Part shown: one piece after another, positions 19,220-30,608 of the stretch | Layout of the letters: each line of letters opens with the position of its first letter | Numbering within the stretch: position 1 is the stretch's first letter | DNA from: Hymenobacter perfusus | GTDB lineage: Bacteria > Bacteroidota > Bacteroidia > Cytophagales > Hymenobacteraceae | DNA length: 64,000 nt | Assembly (NCBI RefSeq): GCF_003944765.1 | Contig: NZ_RWIU01000001.1 | Location: forward strand, 930,001-994,000 | Reading direction: 5' to 3' | Program-made: the position numbers and the translations under genes | The notes under the pieces: model-generated | Databases searched by the model: none | What the model saw: the letters and a program-made list of their open reading frames with translations, nothing else | What the model was told of the DNA's origin: nothing

Positions 19220-19636
19220 CTAGTCGCCGTGCTTTTTGCGCTTGTGCTTGCCTTTCGCCTTGCCCCGGCCGCGCAGCCATTTCTCCCAGCCCTGCGGTTC
19301 CGTGCCTTGGTAGCGCGTTGCGGGCACCGGCGCCGCCCCGGCCAGTTGCAGGCGGCCATTAGGGGCGCGGCTGACTGTGGTAGCCTCCCCAAGCAGCGTA
19401 CAGGCCTGCCCATCGCGCAGCTCGGTGCGGCGGCCGTCGCGCTGCACCACAAATCCGTCGCGGGTGATAAGGCGGCCGTTGGGTAGATGCACATCGTGGG
19501 GCATGGGCCGGATTTCGCCGTTGCGTACCACGTACATCGTACCGTCGCGCCGCTGAAAGCCGTCGTTGGCCTGGGCGAAAACCGATGCGCTACGAAACAG
19601 CAACAGGAGAAAAAACAGATGAGTGAGCAAGCGCAT
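19220..19636 (-). CDS. Secreted DUF6799-like protein
   Basis: This is a 138-aa exported protein with a signal peptide (about residues 1-21, ending SVFAQ). The mature part has the short repeated strand pattern of DUF6799: DGTMYVVRNGEIRPM, LPNGRLITRDGFVVQRDGRR and LRDGQACTLLGEA. The C-terminus is strongly basic (GKAKGKHKRKKHGD). Its role is unknown. It converges on the WG-repeat gene with only 9 bp between stops. Confidence 0.66.
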   Translation of the reverse strand: MRLLTHLFFLLLLFRSASVFAQANDGFQRRDGTMYVVRNGEIRPMPHDVHLPNGRLITRDGFVVQRDGRRTELRDGQACTLLGEATTVSRAPNGRLQLAGAAPVPATRYQGTEPQGWEKWLRGRGKAKGKHKRKKHGD

Positions 19637-19832
19637 AAAAGCAGGAAAACAAACTGAAAGCCGAAGCCGATGGGCCGCTTGCTTACGCGCAGCCGGAGCG
19701 CGGGTTCAGCGGCAGAGGCCAGCCAAAATTCTACGAGGGCCGGCGGGTTACCTTCCCGGCAGTGGCCTATTAAGCTTCGACCGGCCGGTATCTGCCGGGC
19801 AGGTCATCACTTTCGTCTTTTAAAAATTTGCC

Positions 19833-20180
19833 ATGAAAACCATCTTCAAATCCCTGTTCGTTGCCGCCGCCGTTGCCTTCTCCGCTACTTCCTGCACCCA
19901 GGAGGGCAAAGAAAACGCCGACGCCGCTGCCGCCAATACCGAAGCTGCCGCCGAAAACGCCGGTGATGCTGCCGCTGCCGAAGCCACCAACGCCGCCAAC
20001 ACCACTGAAGCCGCTGCCGAAAATGCCGGCCAGGCCATCGAAAACACGGCTGAAAATGCCGCTGCCAAAACGGAAGTAGCCGCCGACAAAGCCGCCGCCG
20101 AAACCAAAGAAGCCGCCGCCAACGCCGCCGCCGCTACCGAAAAAGCTGCCGGCGACGCCAAAGCTGAGCTGAAAAACTAA
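19833..20180 (+). CDS. Small Ala-rich lipoprotein with LEA-like repeats
   Basis: This 115-aa protein begins with a lipoprotein signal (MKTIFKSLFVAAAVAF, lipobox ATSC). The mature chain is almost only Ala, Glu, Lys, Asn and Thr in 11-residue-like amphipathic repeats (TEAAAENAG, AENAGQAIENTAENAA), as in LEA-type or apolipoprotein-like helices. Such proteins are often linked with desiccation or osmotic stress; that role is inferred. It is followed by a strong bidirectional terminator. Confidence 0.72.
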   Translation: MKTIFKSLFVAAAVAFSATSCTQEGKENADAAAANTEAAAENAGDAAAAEATNAANTTEAAAENAGQAIENTAENAAAKTEVAADKAAAETKEAAANAAAATEKAAGDAKAELKN

Positions 20181-20215
20181 GTAGCTACCGGCCTTAAGCC
20201 GGTGCGCTATTCCTG

Positions 20216-20249
20216 AAAAGCCCGAACCAAGTACTGGTTCGGGCTTTTT
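20216..20249. terminator. Bidirectional terminator
   Basis: The stem AAGCCCGAACCA / TGGTTCGGGCTT with a short loop is flanked by A- and T-runs between two convergent genes. It serves the lipoprotein gene on the plus strand and the gene ending at 20250 on the minus strand. Confidence 0.9.
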
Positions 20250-21806
20250 CTATGCCGATACTTTCACCGGAACTTTGGCCGGCTCCGGTTCCGAAACGCC
20301 CGCCAGCTCCAGCAGTACGCTGTAGTAGGGGCGGCCCTGCACGCGGGCATAGAGCCAGCTGTAAAAGCTCAACGCCTGCAAATCTTCCTGTTCCAGCGGG
20401 ACAAACGAGGGCAGCGTGCTAGACCGCGCCGCAAACCCAGCCGATTTCACCACCGATGGGTCCTCAATGATGTCGCGCACCAGCTGCAGGTAGCCCAGCA
20501 CGGCCGCATAACCGCCGCCGTCGTTGCCGAAGCGTTCCTTGATCAGGCGCTCAATGGCTCGCAGGCGGTTCTGGGCCAGGTCGTGGTTGCCCAGCTCCAG
20601 CTGAATCAGCATTTCGCCCATGTTGCGGTTGAGCACCCATTCCACGCCCATTTCCTGCTCGCACCAATGATCTGTGCGGCCAATGGCCAGCAGCACCTGA
20701 TTGGCTTTCTGAAACTGTCCTTCGGCGAAGTAGTGGAAGCCCAGCCCCAGGCGGGCCGTGAGCTGCTCGCGGGGCGGCAGCACGGTTTTCAGCACTTCTT
20801 CCAGCAGCCGGATACTGTCGGCATTGCGCCGCAGAAAGGCGTAGTTGGCGGCCAGCAAAAACGTGTAGCGGCCCCGGAAAGCCACCCCACGCAGCCGCGG
20901 CCCTTCCTCCAGCAGCACCCGCAGCAGCTCCAGATACTCCACCGACTCAGTAAACCGGCGGGTGCGGTACAGGGCGTGGGCAATCATGTAGAGCAAGCCC
21001 AACTGAGCCTCGCGGTGGGCGGGCTGAAAGCCGTGGCGCTTTTCCATCAGGTGGTAGCAGCGCATCACGAAGGGCGCAAACGTGAGGTAGTCGCGGCGCA
21101 CCAACATAGCCGCCCGGGCCAGCGACATGAGCCGGTAGAGCAGCGCCGGCCGCCGGGCAAAGGCTTCCTGCAGATCATACTCCCGCAATACTTCCTGCAG
21201 AATCCCATCAAACGACTCGCCGGCCCGGCCCTTCACGCGGGCCTCGCGCAGGCGCTGCCGGATGAGGCTGTCGGCAATATTGGCACGCTCTTCCTCGTCG
21301 GCAGCTTTTTTGTTAAGGTGGCGGCGGCGGATGATGTCCAGCAGGTCGTCGGCGTGCTGACTGCCGGCACGGGCAATCTGGAGGTTGTACACCGTATTGA
21401 GCAGTTCATACTGCTCATTCTGCTGGGCCAGCTTTTCGGCTTTGCGCAACATATTCCAGGCCAGCCGGCCCACGCCTACCTCAAACAGGTATTGGGCCAG
21501 CGTGAGCAAGCCGCGCACCGAAGAAGCCGCTGTAGGGTCCTGCTGGCGCTGGCGCAGCAGCAGAAAATCGGTGAGGTGGCGCATGAGCCGCTTGCGCAGG
21601 GCATAGTAGGCCACGGCGTTGGGCTCCTCGGGATAGAGGCGGGCCAGCAGCTCCTCAGTAGCATACTCTTTCTGGTGTAGCAGCAGGTCGCAGAGGCGCA
21701 CATCCATGCGGCCCTTCTGCTTGCGCCGCTGCCGCTGAATGAACTGCCGAAATTCCTTGCGGTCATCCGGGGAAAATGTGCTGAGCGTGGTACGCAAATC
21801 ATCCAT
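20250..21806 (-). CDS. Hypothetical TPR-like helical-repeat protein
   Basis: This is a 518-aa cytoplasmic protein from the ATG at 21806 (MDDLRTTL). The N-terminus (LSTFSPDDRKEFRQFIQRQRRKQKGRMD) is basic; the rest is alpha-helical with repeated pairs resembling TPRs (for example AWNMLRKAEKLAQQNEQYELLNTVY and ARLGLGFHYFAEGQFQKANQVL). Such scaffolds usually mediate protein contacts. No enzymatic motif is visible and no partner is adjacent, so the function is unknown. The family seems conserved in Cytophagales. Confidence 0.65.
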   Translation of the reverse strand: MDDLRTTLSTFSPDDRKEFRQFIQRQRRKQKGRMDVRLCDLLLHQKEYATEELLARLYPEEPNAVAYYALRKRLMRHLTDFLLLRQRQQDPTAASSVRGLLTLAQYLFEVGVGRLAWNMLRKAEKLAQQNEQYELLNTVYNLQIARAGSQHADDLLDIIRRRHLNKKAADEEERANIADSLIRQRLREARVKGRAGESFDGILQEVLREYDLQEAFARRPALLYRLMSLARAAMLVRRDYLTFAPFVMRCYHLMEKRHGFQPAHREAQLGLLYMIAHALYRTRRFTESVEYLELLRVLLEEGPRLRGVAFRGRYTFLLAANYAFLRRNADSIRLLEEVLKTVLPPREQLTARLGLGFHYFAEGQFQKANQVLLAIGRTDHWCEQEMGVEWVLNRNMGEMLIQLELGNHDLAQNRLRAIERLIKERFGNDGGGYAAVLGYLQLVRDIIEDPSVVKSAGFAARSSTLPSFVPLEQEDLQALSFYSWLYARVQGRPYYSVLLELAGVSEPEPAKVPVKVSA

Positions 21807-22010
21807 ACCGGTAATATAGAGGCCCGGTTTGCAGAACCCAAATCCCGAGTCTGACAAGTCTGATCAATTAAACACAATTATTTAATTACCAGTTATTTAC
21901 CTCTCACAAAACCCCAGACAATTAGTCTGAGGCTTGCAAGAGTTGGTTAGGGTTCAATCAATAAACAGGCAACATTCGGGACATACTCCTCACCCCTGTT
22001 TCTGTTCATT

Positions 22011-22772
22011 ATGCCACGTCTGTTTTTACTCCTGATACTACTGCTGCTGAGCGTTGGGGCACACGCGCAGGATTTGCTCACCAAAACCACCGGCGAAGAG
22101 CTGCAGGTGAAGGTGCTGGAAATTACGCCCACCGATGTACGCTACAAGCGTACCGATAACCCCGACGGCCCGATGATTACCATCCGCCGGTATGATGTGT
22201 TCATGATTCGTTACGCCAATGGCACCAAAGAACTGCTGGGAGCCAGCATGTTGTCGGCGCGGCCGGCATCGGCTTCCACGGCAGCACCGGCGGCGGCCAT
22301 GCCGGCCACGGGCAGCCTGGTACCGGGCGACGAGCCTCCGGCCTACGAGGACATTCACCTCAACGGCCCCCGCCTGGGCATTACGGTACTGGCAGGCGGT
22401 GTGGCTACCAAAGCTGACCGGGAACTGGGCGTTAATCCGTTCCTGACGCAGTTTGGCTGGCAGTTTGAAACCCGCATTTTCCGGATGCCCAACGGCACTT
22501 CCGGGCTGCTGGAAATCGTGCCGCTTATCGGGGGGCTGGAGCAGGGTAAGTTCCTGCCCAGCCTGAACGCACTGATTGGTATCCGGGGGCCGAAGGGCCT
22601 GGAGTTTGGGCTGGGGCCGAACGTGTCGCCGGCCGGGGCGCACATTGCGCTGGCGGTGGGCACTTCCTTCCGCAGCAACGGCATCAACTTCCCGGTCAAT
22701 TTCGCGGTGGTACCCGGTGATGGTGGAGCCCGGTTCAGTCTGCTGTTCGGCTTCAACTCCCGCACCCGATAA
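22011..22772 (+). CDS. Secreted protein with conserved N-terminal beta domain (copy 1)
   Basis: This 253-aa protein has a clear signal peptide (to HAQD, ~residue 20). The next ~60 residues form a small conserved domain found in many Bacteroidota secreted proteins: TTGEELQVKVLEITPTDVRYKR, then DGPMITIRRYDVFMIRYANGTKE. After a Pro/Ala linker, the C-terminal ~140 residues look like outer-membrane or lipid-contacting beta strands (GLEFGLGPNVSPAGAHIALAVG). The function is unknown. The next gene encodes a paralogue of the N-terminal domain 26 bp downstream, so the two are likely co-transcribed. Confidence 0.68.
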   Translation: MPRLFLLLILLLLSVGAHAQDLLTKTTGEELQVKVLEITPTDVRYKRTDNPDGPMITIRRYDVFMIRYANGTKELLGASMLSARPASASTAAPAAAMPATGSLVPGDEPPAYEDIHLNGPRLGITVLAGGVATKADRELGVNPFLTQFGWQFETRIFRMPNGTSGLLEIVPLIGGLEQGKFLPSLNALIGIRGPKGLEFGLGPNVSPAGAHIALAVGTSFRSNGINFPVNFAVVPGDGGARFSLLFGFNSRTR

Positions 22773-22798
22773 TCCTTCTGCCTTTCCTTCTTTGCTTT

Positions 22799-23389
22799 AT
22801 GCGCTTTTTTCTACTGCTCTTCGGGAGTCTGCTCCTGACCCTGCGCGCCGCCGCTCAGGACGTAATTCTGCAAACCAACGGCGAGGAGCGGACCGGCAAA
22901 GTGCTGGCCATCACGCCCGAACTGGTCACGTACGTAACCCCCACGGCCGATACGCTCCGCCTGGCCGCCATCCAAGTGTTTCTGATCCGGTATGCCAATG
23001 GCACCAAAGAAGTATTGAACCATCCGGCAGCCGCTCCAACAGCCGCTCCGGCACCCGGCCTGACGAAAGAGGCTGCCTACGCCCAGGGCCGGCGCGATGC
23101 CCGCACCCATTTCAGAGCGTCGGGAGTTTTTTGGGGTACGTATGCTGCCACTGTAGTAACGGGTTACGGAGGCGTGGCCACCGGTTTGGCTGTGAGCCTA
23201 GTGCAGCCGAATCCCCGAAATTTCATCGTGCCCGACGCGGACTTGCTCAAGAATCCCGACTACGTGCAGGGCTACCGGCGGCAGGCACAGAACAAGAAAA
23301 TCGGGAGTGCGGCCGGGGGCTTTGGGGCCGGCGTGGGCACGATAGTCGTGTTGGCGGCGGTACTGATAGCCTCGTTGGGATTTAACTGA
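22799..23389 (+). CDS. Exported protein with conserved N-terminal beta domain (copy 2)
   Basis: This 196-aa protein has a signal peptide (to AAAQD) and the same N-terminal domain as its upstream neighbour (TNGEERTGKVLAITPELVTYV, then AIQVFLIRYANGTKE). The C-terminal half differs: two hydrophobic, Gly-rich helices (YAATVVTGYGGVATGLAVSL and GFGAGVGTIVVLAAVLIASLG) flank a polar loop, suggesting membrane anchoring. The shared domain with different C-terminal parts suggests tandem duplication followed by domain swapping. Confidence 0.66.
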   Translation: MRFFLLLFGSLLLTLRAAAQDVILQTNGEERTGKVLAITPELVTYVTPTADTLRLAAIQVFLIRYANGTKEVLNHPAAAPTAAPAPGLTKEAAYAQGRRDARTHFRASGVFWGTYAATVVTGYGGVATGLAVSLVQPNPRNFIVPDADLLKNPDYVQGYRRQAQNKKIGSAAGGFGAGVGTIVVLAAVLIASLGFN

Positions 23390-23457
23390 GCCGGCCCACA
23401 ACCTCCCACCAAACCCCACCGTACAACGGGTACATTCTCATCCAAAACCCTACCACC

Positions 23458-23676
23458 ATGGACGCTAATAACAACGGCATCGACGACGCTACCGAGCTGC
23501 GCGCACGCGGCAACTGGAACGAAATCAAAGGAGAAGCCAAACAAAAGTGGAGCAACCTCACCGACGACGACCTGCATTACGAAGAAGGTAAGCAGGATGA
23601 GTGGTATGGCCGTCTGCAGCAGAAAACCGGCGAAACCATTGACGATATCAAGCACTGGTTCCAGCGCACTTTCTAA
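23458..23676 (+). CDS. CsbD family stress protein
   Basis: This is a 72-aa hydrophilic protein. The family core is visible: GNWNEIKGEAKQKWSNLTDDDLHYEEGKQDEWYGRLQQ followed by KTGETIDDI. CsbD-like proteins are general-stress proteins of unknown molecular action, often highly expressed. It is a single gene with its own strong terminator 30 bp downstream. Confidence 0.88.
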   Translation: MDANNNGIDDATELRARGNWNEIKGEAKQKWSNLTDDDLHYEEGKQDEWYGRLQQKTGETIDDIKHWFQRTF

Positions 23677-23705
23677 GGCAAGGCACTCGGTGCTTTTCTG
23701 ATATA

Positions 23706-23741
23706 AAATAACCCGACACCCGCGTGGTGCCGGGTTATTTT
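23706..23741 (+). terminator. Terminator of csbD-like gene
   Basis: The stem AATAACCCG-x-CACC / GGTG-x-CGGGTTATT is followed by a six-T run. Confidence 0.88.
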
Positions 23742-23755
23742 TTGCCCTTACTTTT

Positions 23756-23789
23756 TATAAATAATATTAACTATTCAATATTATTTATA
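23756..23789. promoter_or_regulatory. AT-rich 13-bp palindrome upstream of DprA-like gene
   Basis: TATAAATAATATT and its exact complement are separated by 8 bp, ending 22 bp before the ATG at 23812. In a high-GC genome such an AT-only dyad at the promoter position suggests an operator or a promoter recognition region; no regulator is identified. Confidence 0.45.
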
Positions 23790-23811
23790 GCTTTAATTAC
23801 TTCAGAGCAGT

Positions 23812-24384
23812 ATGGTCACAGCAGTAGAGGAGTTGCGCACCCTGGGAAACACGGCCCTGCTCAGATTACCGAAAACGGCTTTTTTCTGTTCCCGTGATTA
23901 CCCGATCAGTATTGAGCGGGTAGCATATCTGTGGGCAATGGAACAGCGGCAACTGGGCTACTGCGTACTGTCGGGATTTCACTCGCGGCTGGAGCAGGCC
24001 ATCTTCCGGTTTTTGCGGCGGGATATGCAACAGCCTATCGTATATGCGCTGGGCCGTGGTATTCAGCCCTCCATGCCGCTGGACTATGAGCGAGACTTAC
24101 AGCTGGGCCGGCTGCTGTTCCTCACACCTTTTGAGCCGGACGTAACCACCGTTACGCAGGAAACGGCTAATATCCGTAACCTGCTTATCACCGATCTGGC
24201 CGACCGGTTCTTTGTGCCCTACATGCGGCCCGGCGGCAACGTGGAACGGCTGCTGCAAAGTGAGGCCGCCCGGGGCAAACCGTTGCTGACGCTCAATCTG
24301 CCGGAAAACAGGGCGCTACTGCGGCTCGGGGCGCGTATTTATCACCCGCCGGGGCTGCTGGGCGGCCGGCGGGCCAGCCTTTAA
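23812..24384 (+). CDS. DprA/SLOG-like Rossmann protein
   Basis: This is a 190-aa cytoplasmic protein. The N-terminal part resembles the Rossmann-like fold of DprA/SLOG proteins: FFCSRDYPISIERV, a long helix, YCVLSGFHSRLEQAIF (in the place of the DprA SG-GxD motif), then QPIVYALGRGI. It lacks the full DprA length and its DNA-binding winged helix, so it is unlikely to be the genuine DprA. Nucleotide or DNA-end binding is only an inference. An AT-rich palindrome overlaps its promoter region. Confidence 0.55.
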   Translation: MVTAVEELRTLGNTALLRLPKTAFFCSRDYPISIERVAYLWAMEQRQLGYCVLSGFHSRLEQAIFRFLRRDMQQPIVYALGRGIQPSMPLDYERDLQLGRLLFLTPFEPDVTTVTQETANIRNLLITDLADRFFVPYMRPGGNVERLLQSEAARGKPLLTLNLPENRALLRLGARIYHPPGLLGGRRASL

Positions 24385-24451
24385 AGAGCGTTTTACGTAT
24401 GGCAGCGGGTGGCCAGTGGCCATTCTCCTGCTGCACCCTTTTTCTTTTCCT

Positions 24452-25282
24452 ATGTCAACTTCCGATACCCTACGGGCCGCCGTGCCCACTTCGCCCTCGG
24501 GCGGCATCCGGGCACTGGCCCGCTTCGGGTTTGCCGCCAAAGGCACCGTATACCTGCTGATGGGCGTACTGGCGCTACTGGCCGCCACTGGCCAGCAGGG
24601 TGGCCAGACGGCCGATAAAAAGCAGGCCGTCCTGACCGTCCAGAGCCTGCCCGGCGGGCCGGTGCTGCTGGGCCTCATTGCCTTCGGGCTGCTGGGCTAC
24701 ATTGTGTGGCGCTTTACGCAGGCCGTGGCTGATACCGAGAGCAAGGGCGGCGACGCCAAGGGCATCGGCCGGCGCATCGGGTTTGCGGCCAGTGGGCTGC
24801 TGTACGCCAGTCTGGCCTGGTACGCCGCCAAGCTGGCCATGAATGGCTCGGCCGACGCGGGCGGCAACACCCAGCAAACCCTCACGGCCCGCGTCCTTGG
24901 CTGGCCTGGCGGCGACTGGATCATCATCCTAGTCGGCGTGGCCATCATCGGCAGCGGCATCTACCAGATTTATAAGGCCTACTCGGGCAAGTTCCACAAA
25001 GACGTAAACGGCTCCGACATCCCCGGCGGGCAGCAGAACACGGTGTACCGCTTGGGCCAGCTCGGCTACACGGCCCGGGGCGTTGTGATGGCCATTATCG
25101 GCTACTTCTTCGTGCAGGCCGGCCGCCAATCGCGTGCCGCCGCCGTGGGCAGCACCGACGAGGCGTTTGACCTGCTGGCCAGCATGGGCCCGGTTGTACT
25201 CGGCATTGTGGCGCTGGGTTTGATGGCCTACGGCCTCTACATGCTGGTACAAGCCAAATACCCCGTGCTACGCCGGATCTAA
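24452..25282 (+). CDS. DUF1206 membrane protein
   Basis: This 276-aa integral membrane protein carries three DUF1206 repeats of two helices each. Each starts with a Gly-Tyr/Phe-Ala-Ala/Ala-Arg-Gly motif: ARFGFAAKGTVYLLMGVLAL (~20-40), RRIGFAASGLLYASLAWYA (~107-125), GQLGYTARGVVMAIIGYFF (~192-212). The ATG at 24452 (MSTSDT) fits better than one 12 codons upstream. The function of the family is unknown. A terminator follows. Confidence 0.85.
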   Translation: MSTSDTLRAAVPTSPSGGIRALARFGFAAKGTVYLLMGVLALLAATGQQGGQTADKKQAVLTVQSLPGGPVLLGLIAFGLLGYIVWRFTQAVADTESKGGDAKGIGRRIGFAASGLLYASLAWYAAKLAMNGSADAGGNTQQTLTARVLGWPGGDWIIILVGVAIIGSGIYQIYKAYSGKFHKDVNGSDIPGGQQNTVYRLGQLGYTARGVVMAIIGYFFVQAGRQSRAAAVGSTDEAFDLLASMGPVVLGIVALGLMAYGLYMLVQAKYPVLRRI

Positions 25283-25330
25283 GAACACAAACGGAGTAGC
25301 CTATCAATGGGGCTTGGCTCATTCCGATTT

Positions 25331-25368
25331 CACCAAAAAGCCAGTGGCGTGCCACTGGCTTTTTGGTG
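25331..25368. terminator. Strong palindromic terminator
   Basis: A perfect 18-bp inverted repeat (CACCAAAAAGCCAGTGGC and its complement) with a 2-nt loop contains the A- and T-runs within the arms. It lies 50 bp after the DUF1206 stop. Confidence 0.85.
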
Positions 25369-25463
25369 TCCGGTTGTTTGTTGACAAGCAGATCTTTCTA
25401 CCGGGCGCCACTTCCTCTTCTCTTTGAAAAGGAAGGAAGCAGCAGATGCCCGAAGCGTAACCG

Positions 25464-25509
25464 GTGCCCCCTCTCCTTTTCGGAGAGGGAGTCAGGGGGT
25501 GAGGCGCCC
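25464..25509. repeat. Intergenic repeat unit (CCCCCTCTCC type)
   Basis: A CCCCTCTCC-TTTTC-GGAGAGGG hairpin is followed by GTCAGGGGGTGAGGCGCC. This is a familiar dispersed intergenic repeat in Bacteroidota and other phyla. It lies just past the end of the minus-strand dehydrogenase gene and may also help end its transcript. Confidence 0.6.
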
Positions 25510-25559
25510 GCCAGAACGAAGAACTCTCCGCCACTCATCCAGCAACTGACTACTAAGCC

Positions 25560-26771
25560 TCACGCCACGTAATCCTGCAGGTATTGGTATCGCTCGGTGA
25601 GCTGGCCGTTGCGGGCAATGGTGGCGCGCTCGATAACGGCGTCGGTGCCTTCGTGGATGAGGTGGGGCAGCACGTTGTCGAGGAGCTGGCGACCGAAGTC
25701 GCGGGAGGCGTTGCGGGGCAGCTCGCAGGGCAGGTTGTCCACGGCCATGATGGTGAGGTTGCCAGGCCGCGAGTAGGCCGGCTCCAGCTCGCCGGTCTGG
25801 CAGTTGTAGTCGAAGGCGGGCTCCTGGATGGTGCTGCTGCGCTTGGTGACCGGAATGGAGCCGTCCACGTCGCAGGTCACGTCGGCAATGGTGTCGATGC
25901 GGAAGTGGGCGCGGCAGGTGTCGGCTTCCTCGAACAGACGCGGGGCAGCCGGGTGCCAGTAGGCGCAGGCAATGAGCAGATTGGTAACGGGCAGGAAGTT
26001 GCGGAACGTGCTTTCGTACTCCTGCGGGTTGCGGTGGAAATCGGGCGTATCCCACACGCGGCCGTCGCGGCGGCGGTTGTAGTCGGATGAGCGCAGCTGA
26101 GTGTACACCGGCTCGTTGAAGTCGAGGTACAAGTAGTCGTACACGCTCACGCGCCGGATGCCCATCAGGTTCAGCACCTCCACCGCGCCCTGGGCCACCC
26201 GGCCCGAGCCGGTCACGACCATCTTAATGGGCGGCAGCTTCTTCACCTTGAAAAACTCCTCCTGCATGTCCTCCATGTCCACGCACTCGTAGGCCGGTTT
26301 CAGCTCGTAGAGGCCGTGCTTGCGGCCGTAGGTGAGCAGGCCATTGTAGGCCCCCACAATGCCGGCCCAGCGCCCAAAGGCCACAATCCGCTCCCCGTTT
26401 TCATTGGTGAGCAGCTCGTAGTCAATCAGCGTGATGTTCTTGGCCAGCACCTGCCGCAGCAGCTCCCGGTTCGCGGGCTGCTTCTTGACGGTGTGCGAGA
26501 AGAACAGGTAGGTTTTATTAGGAATGAGCTGCGCCACGGGCACTTCCTTCACGCCCATCAGAATGTCGCAGTCCGCTACATCGGGGCGCACCGCAATGCC
26601 GGCGGCGCGGTACTCGTCGTCGGAAAAGCAGCGGATGGGGCTTTCCTGGGCTACGATGCGCAGGTCAGGGAAGCGGGCTTCGGCCTCGGTGCATTTTTTG
26701 GGCGTGAGCGGCACGCGCTTGTCGGGCGGGGTTTTGCCTTCGCGGATCAGGCCAATGGTAATGGGACGCAT
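25560..26771 (-). CDS. Saccharopine/alanine dehydrogenase-like NAD(P) oxidoreductase
   Basis: This is a 403-aa protein of the alanine dehydrogenase/PNT fold. The N-terminal catalytic half shows IGLIREGKTPPDKRVPLTPKKC with the Lys/Arg substrate residues, then DILMGVKEVP and FFSHTVKKQ as in NAD-dependent saccharopine dehydrogenases (L-lysine-forming). The nucleotide-binding part has VVTGSGRVAQGAVEVLNLMG (GxGxxG). The enzyme probably acts in lysine or related amino-acid metabolism; the exact substrate is not certain. It is divergent from gcvP, with a long inverted repeat between them. Confidence 0.75.
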   Translation of the reverse strand: MRPITIGLIREGKTPPDKRVPLTPKKCTEAEARFPDLRIVAQESPIRCFSDDEYRAAGIAVRPDVADCDILMGVKEVPVAQLIPNKTYLFFSHTVKKQPANRELLRQVLAKNITLIDYELLTNENGERIVAFGRWAGIVGAYNGLLTYGRKHGLYELKPAYECVDMEDMQEEFFKVKKLPPIKMVVTGSGRVAQGAVEVLNLMGIRRVSVYDYLYLDFNEPVYTQLRSSDYNRRRDGRVWDTPDFHRNPQEYESTFRNFLPVTNLLIACAYWHPAAPRLFEEADTCRAHFRIDTIADVTCDVDGSIPVTKRSSTIQEPAFDYNCQTGELEPAYSRPGNLTIMAVDNLPCELPRNASRDFGRQLLDNVLPHLIHEGTDAVIERATIARNGQLTERYQYLQDYVA

Positions 26772-26823
26772 ACGGAGTGGGGATGGGAAGTTCGGGGGCT
26801 AAATCTGCGGAAAATTGTTGAGT

Positions 26824-26960
26824 CCCGGTCCGACGCGCAGCGTCCGACCGGTTGCCGCCCGCTGACTGCCGCGCTTCTCATGTGGAGTGAGGCCGCCCGG
26901 TTGGCCTCGTTGCCCGGTAAGCACGCAGCCAACCGGTCAGACGCTGCGCGTCGGACCGGG
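26824..26960. repeat. Long inverted repeat, 31-bp arms
   Basis: The left arm (26824-26854) and right arm (26930-26960) match at 30 of 31 positions when one is complemented; the core is GGTCCGACGCGCAGCGTC. The 75-bp loop is GC-rich and has no gene. It lies in the divergent region between the dehydrogenase gene and gcvP. The structure resembles the repeats at 34242 and 35541 in size but not in sequence. Confidence 0.8.
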
Positions 26961-27018
26961 GAACGGCGGCCCGAAACATTTGCCGGTTTATCGGTTTAAG
27001 GGTGAAGCCTTTTCGCGC

Positions 27019-27026
27019 TACCTTTG
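27019..27026 (+). promoter_or_regulatory. Putative -7 element of gcvP
   Basis: TACCTTTG is an exact Bacteroidota -7 element, 49 bp before the gcvP ATG. It supports the start at 27076 and argues against the longer in-frame extension that would begin upstream of this promoter. Confidence 0.65.
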
Positions 27027-27075
27027 TCAGGGCTCCTTCCCGGGGCTGTTTGTTGCCACCCTCACCCATCTTTTT

Positions 27076-30000
<2,925 letters not shown>

Positions 30001-30029
30001 TGCTTAATGCTTAGTGCTTAACGTGTATA

Positions 30030-30064
30030 AAAGAGGCCCCGCCGGGTTACGGCGGGGCCTCTTT
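30030..30064 (+). terminator. gcvP terminator
   Basis: The stem AGAGGCCCCGCC / GGCGGGGCCTCT has a short loop and flanking A and T runs. Just before it (30000-30022) is a small TTAATGCTTAGTGCTTAA-like repetitive stretch. Confidence 0.92.
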
Positions 30065-30099
30065 GCATTTGTGCATTTTCTAAGAAGTAGGCACTAAAC

Positions 30100-30393
30100 T
30101 TACTTGCTGAAGCAGGTGCGGTACATGTAGCCGTTCTGCGTTTTGCCGTTGGCTGTTACGCGCACTTTCAGGAAGTACGCATCCACGGTATCCATCACCT
30201 GCACTTCATTACCGGAACCGATGGTGGTCAGCTGCGGCGAATCTTTGGTCATGCCATCATACAGAATACACTCGACCACGGTATTGTGGGCGACCGGAGT
30301 GGTAGAGGTGCGGTTGGAGCGGGATTCGTCTTTGGAGGCACTGCAGGACGCCAACAAAGCCAAGCTACCGCAACAGAGTAGGAGTTTTTTCAT
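30100..30393 (-). CDS. Small lipoprotein, SH3-like
   Basis: This 97-aa protein starts at the ATG at 30393, giving a clear lipoprotein signal (MKKLLLCCGSLALLASC). The mature part is Ser/Thr-rich and then beta-rich (VVECILYDGMTK, GSGNEVQVMDTVDAYFLKVRV, GYMYRTCFSK), reminiscent of a bacterial SH3-like domain. Its function is unknown. It has lower GC than its neighbours. Confidence 0.68.
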   Translation of the reverse strand: MKKLLLCCGSLALLASCSASKDESRSNRTSTTPVAHNTVVECILYDGMTKDSPQLTTIGSGNEVQVMDTVDAYFLKVRVTANGKTQNGYMYRTCFSK

Positions 30394-30608
30394 AAATACA
30401 GAACGCGAGAAAGATTTGCTTTGCAAAAGATAGAGATATTTCGAGATGAAAAGGAATATACCGAGGGTAATCCGCTGATAATTATTCGGTAAGCAGCATT
30501 CCAACCGGGAACGACCGTATATGCTACAGCGTTTACCAGACAGAGCCGCTTGCCGATGCTACCGCATATGTTGCCAGTGCTCTTCAACCCACTGATTTCC
30601 TTTCCCAT

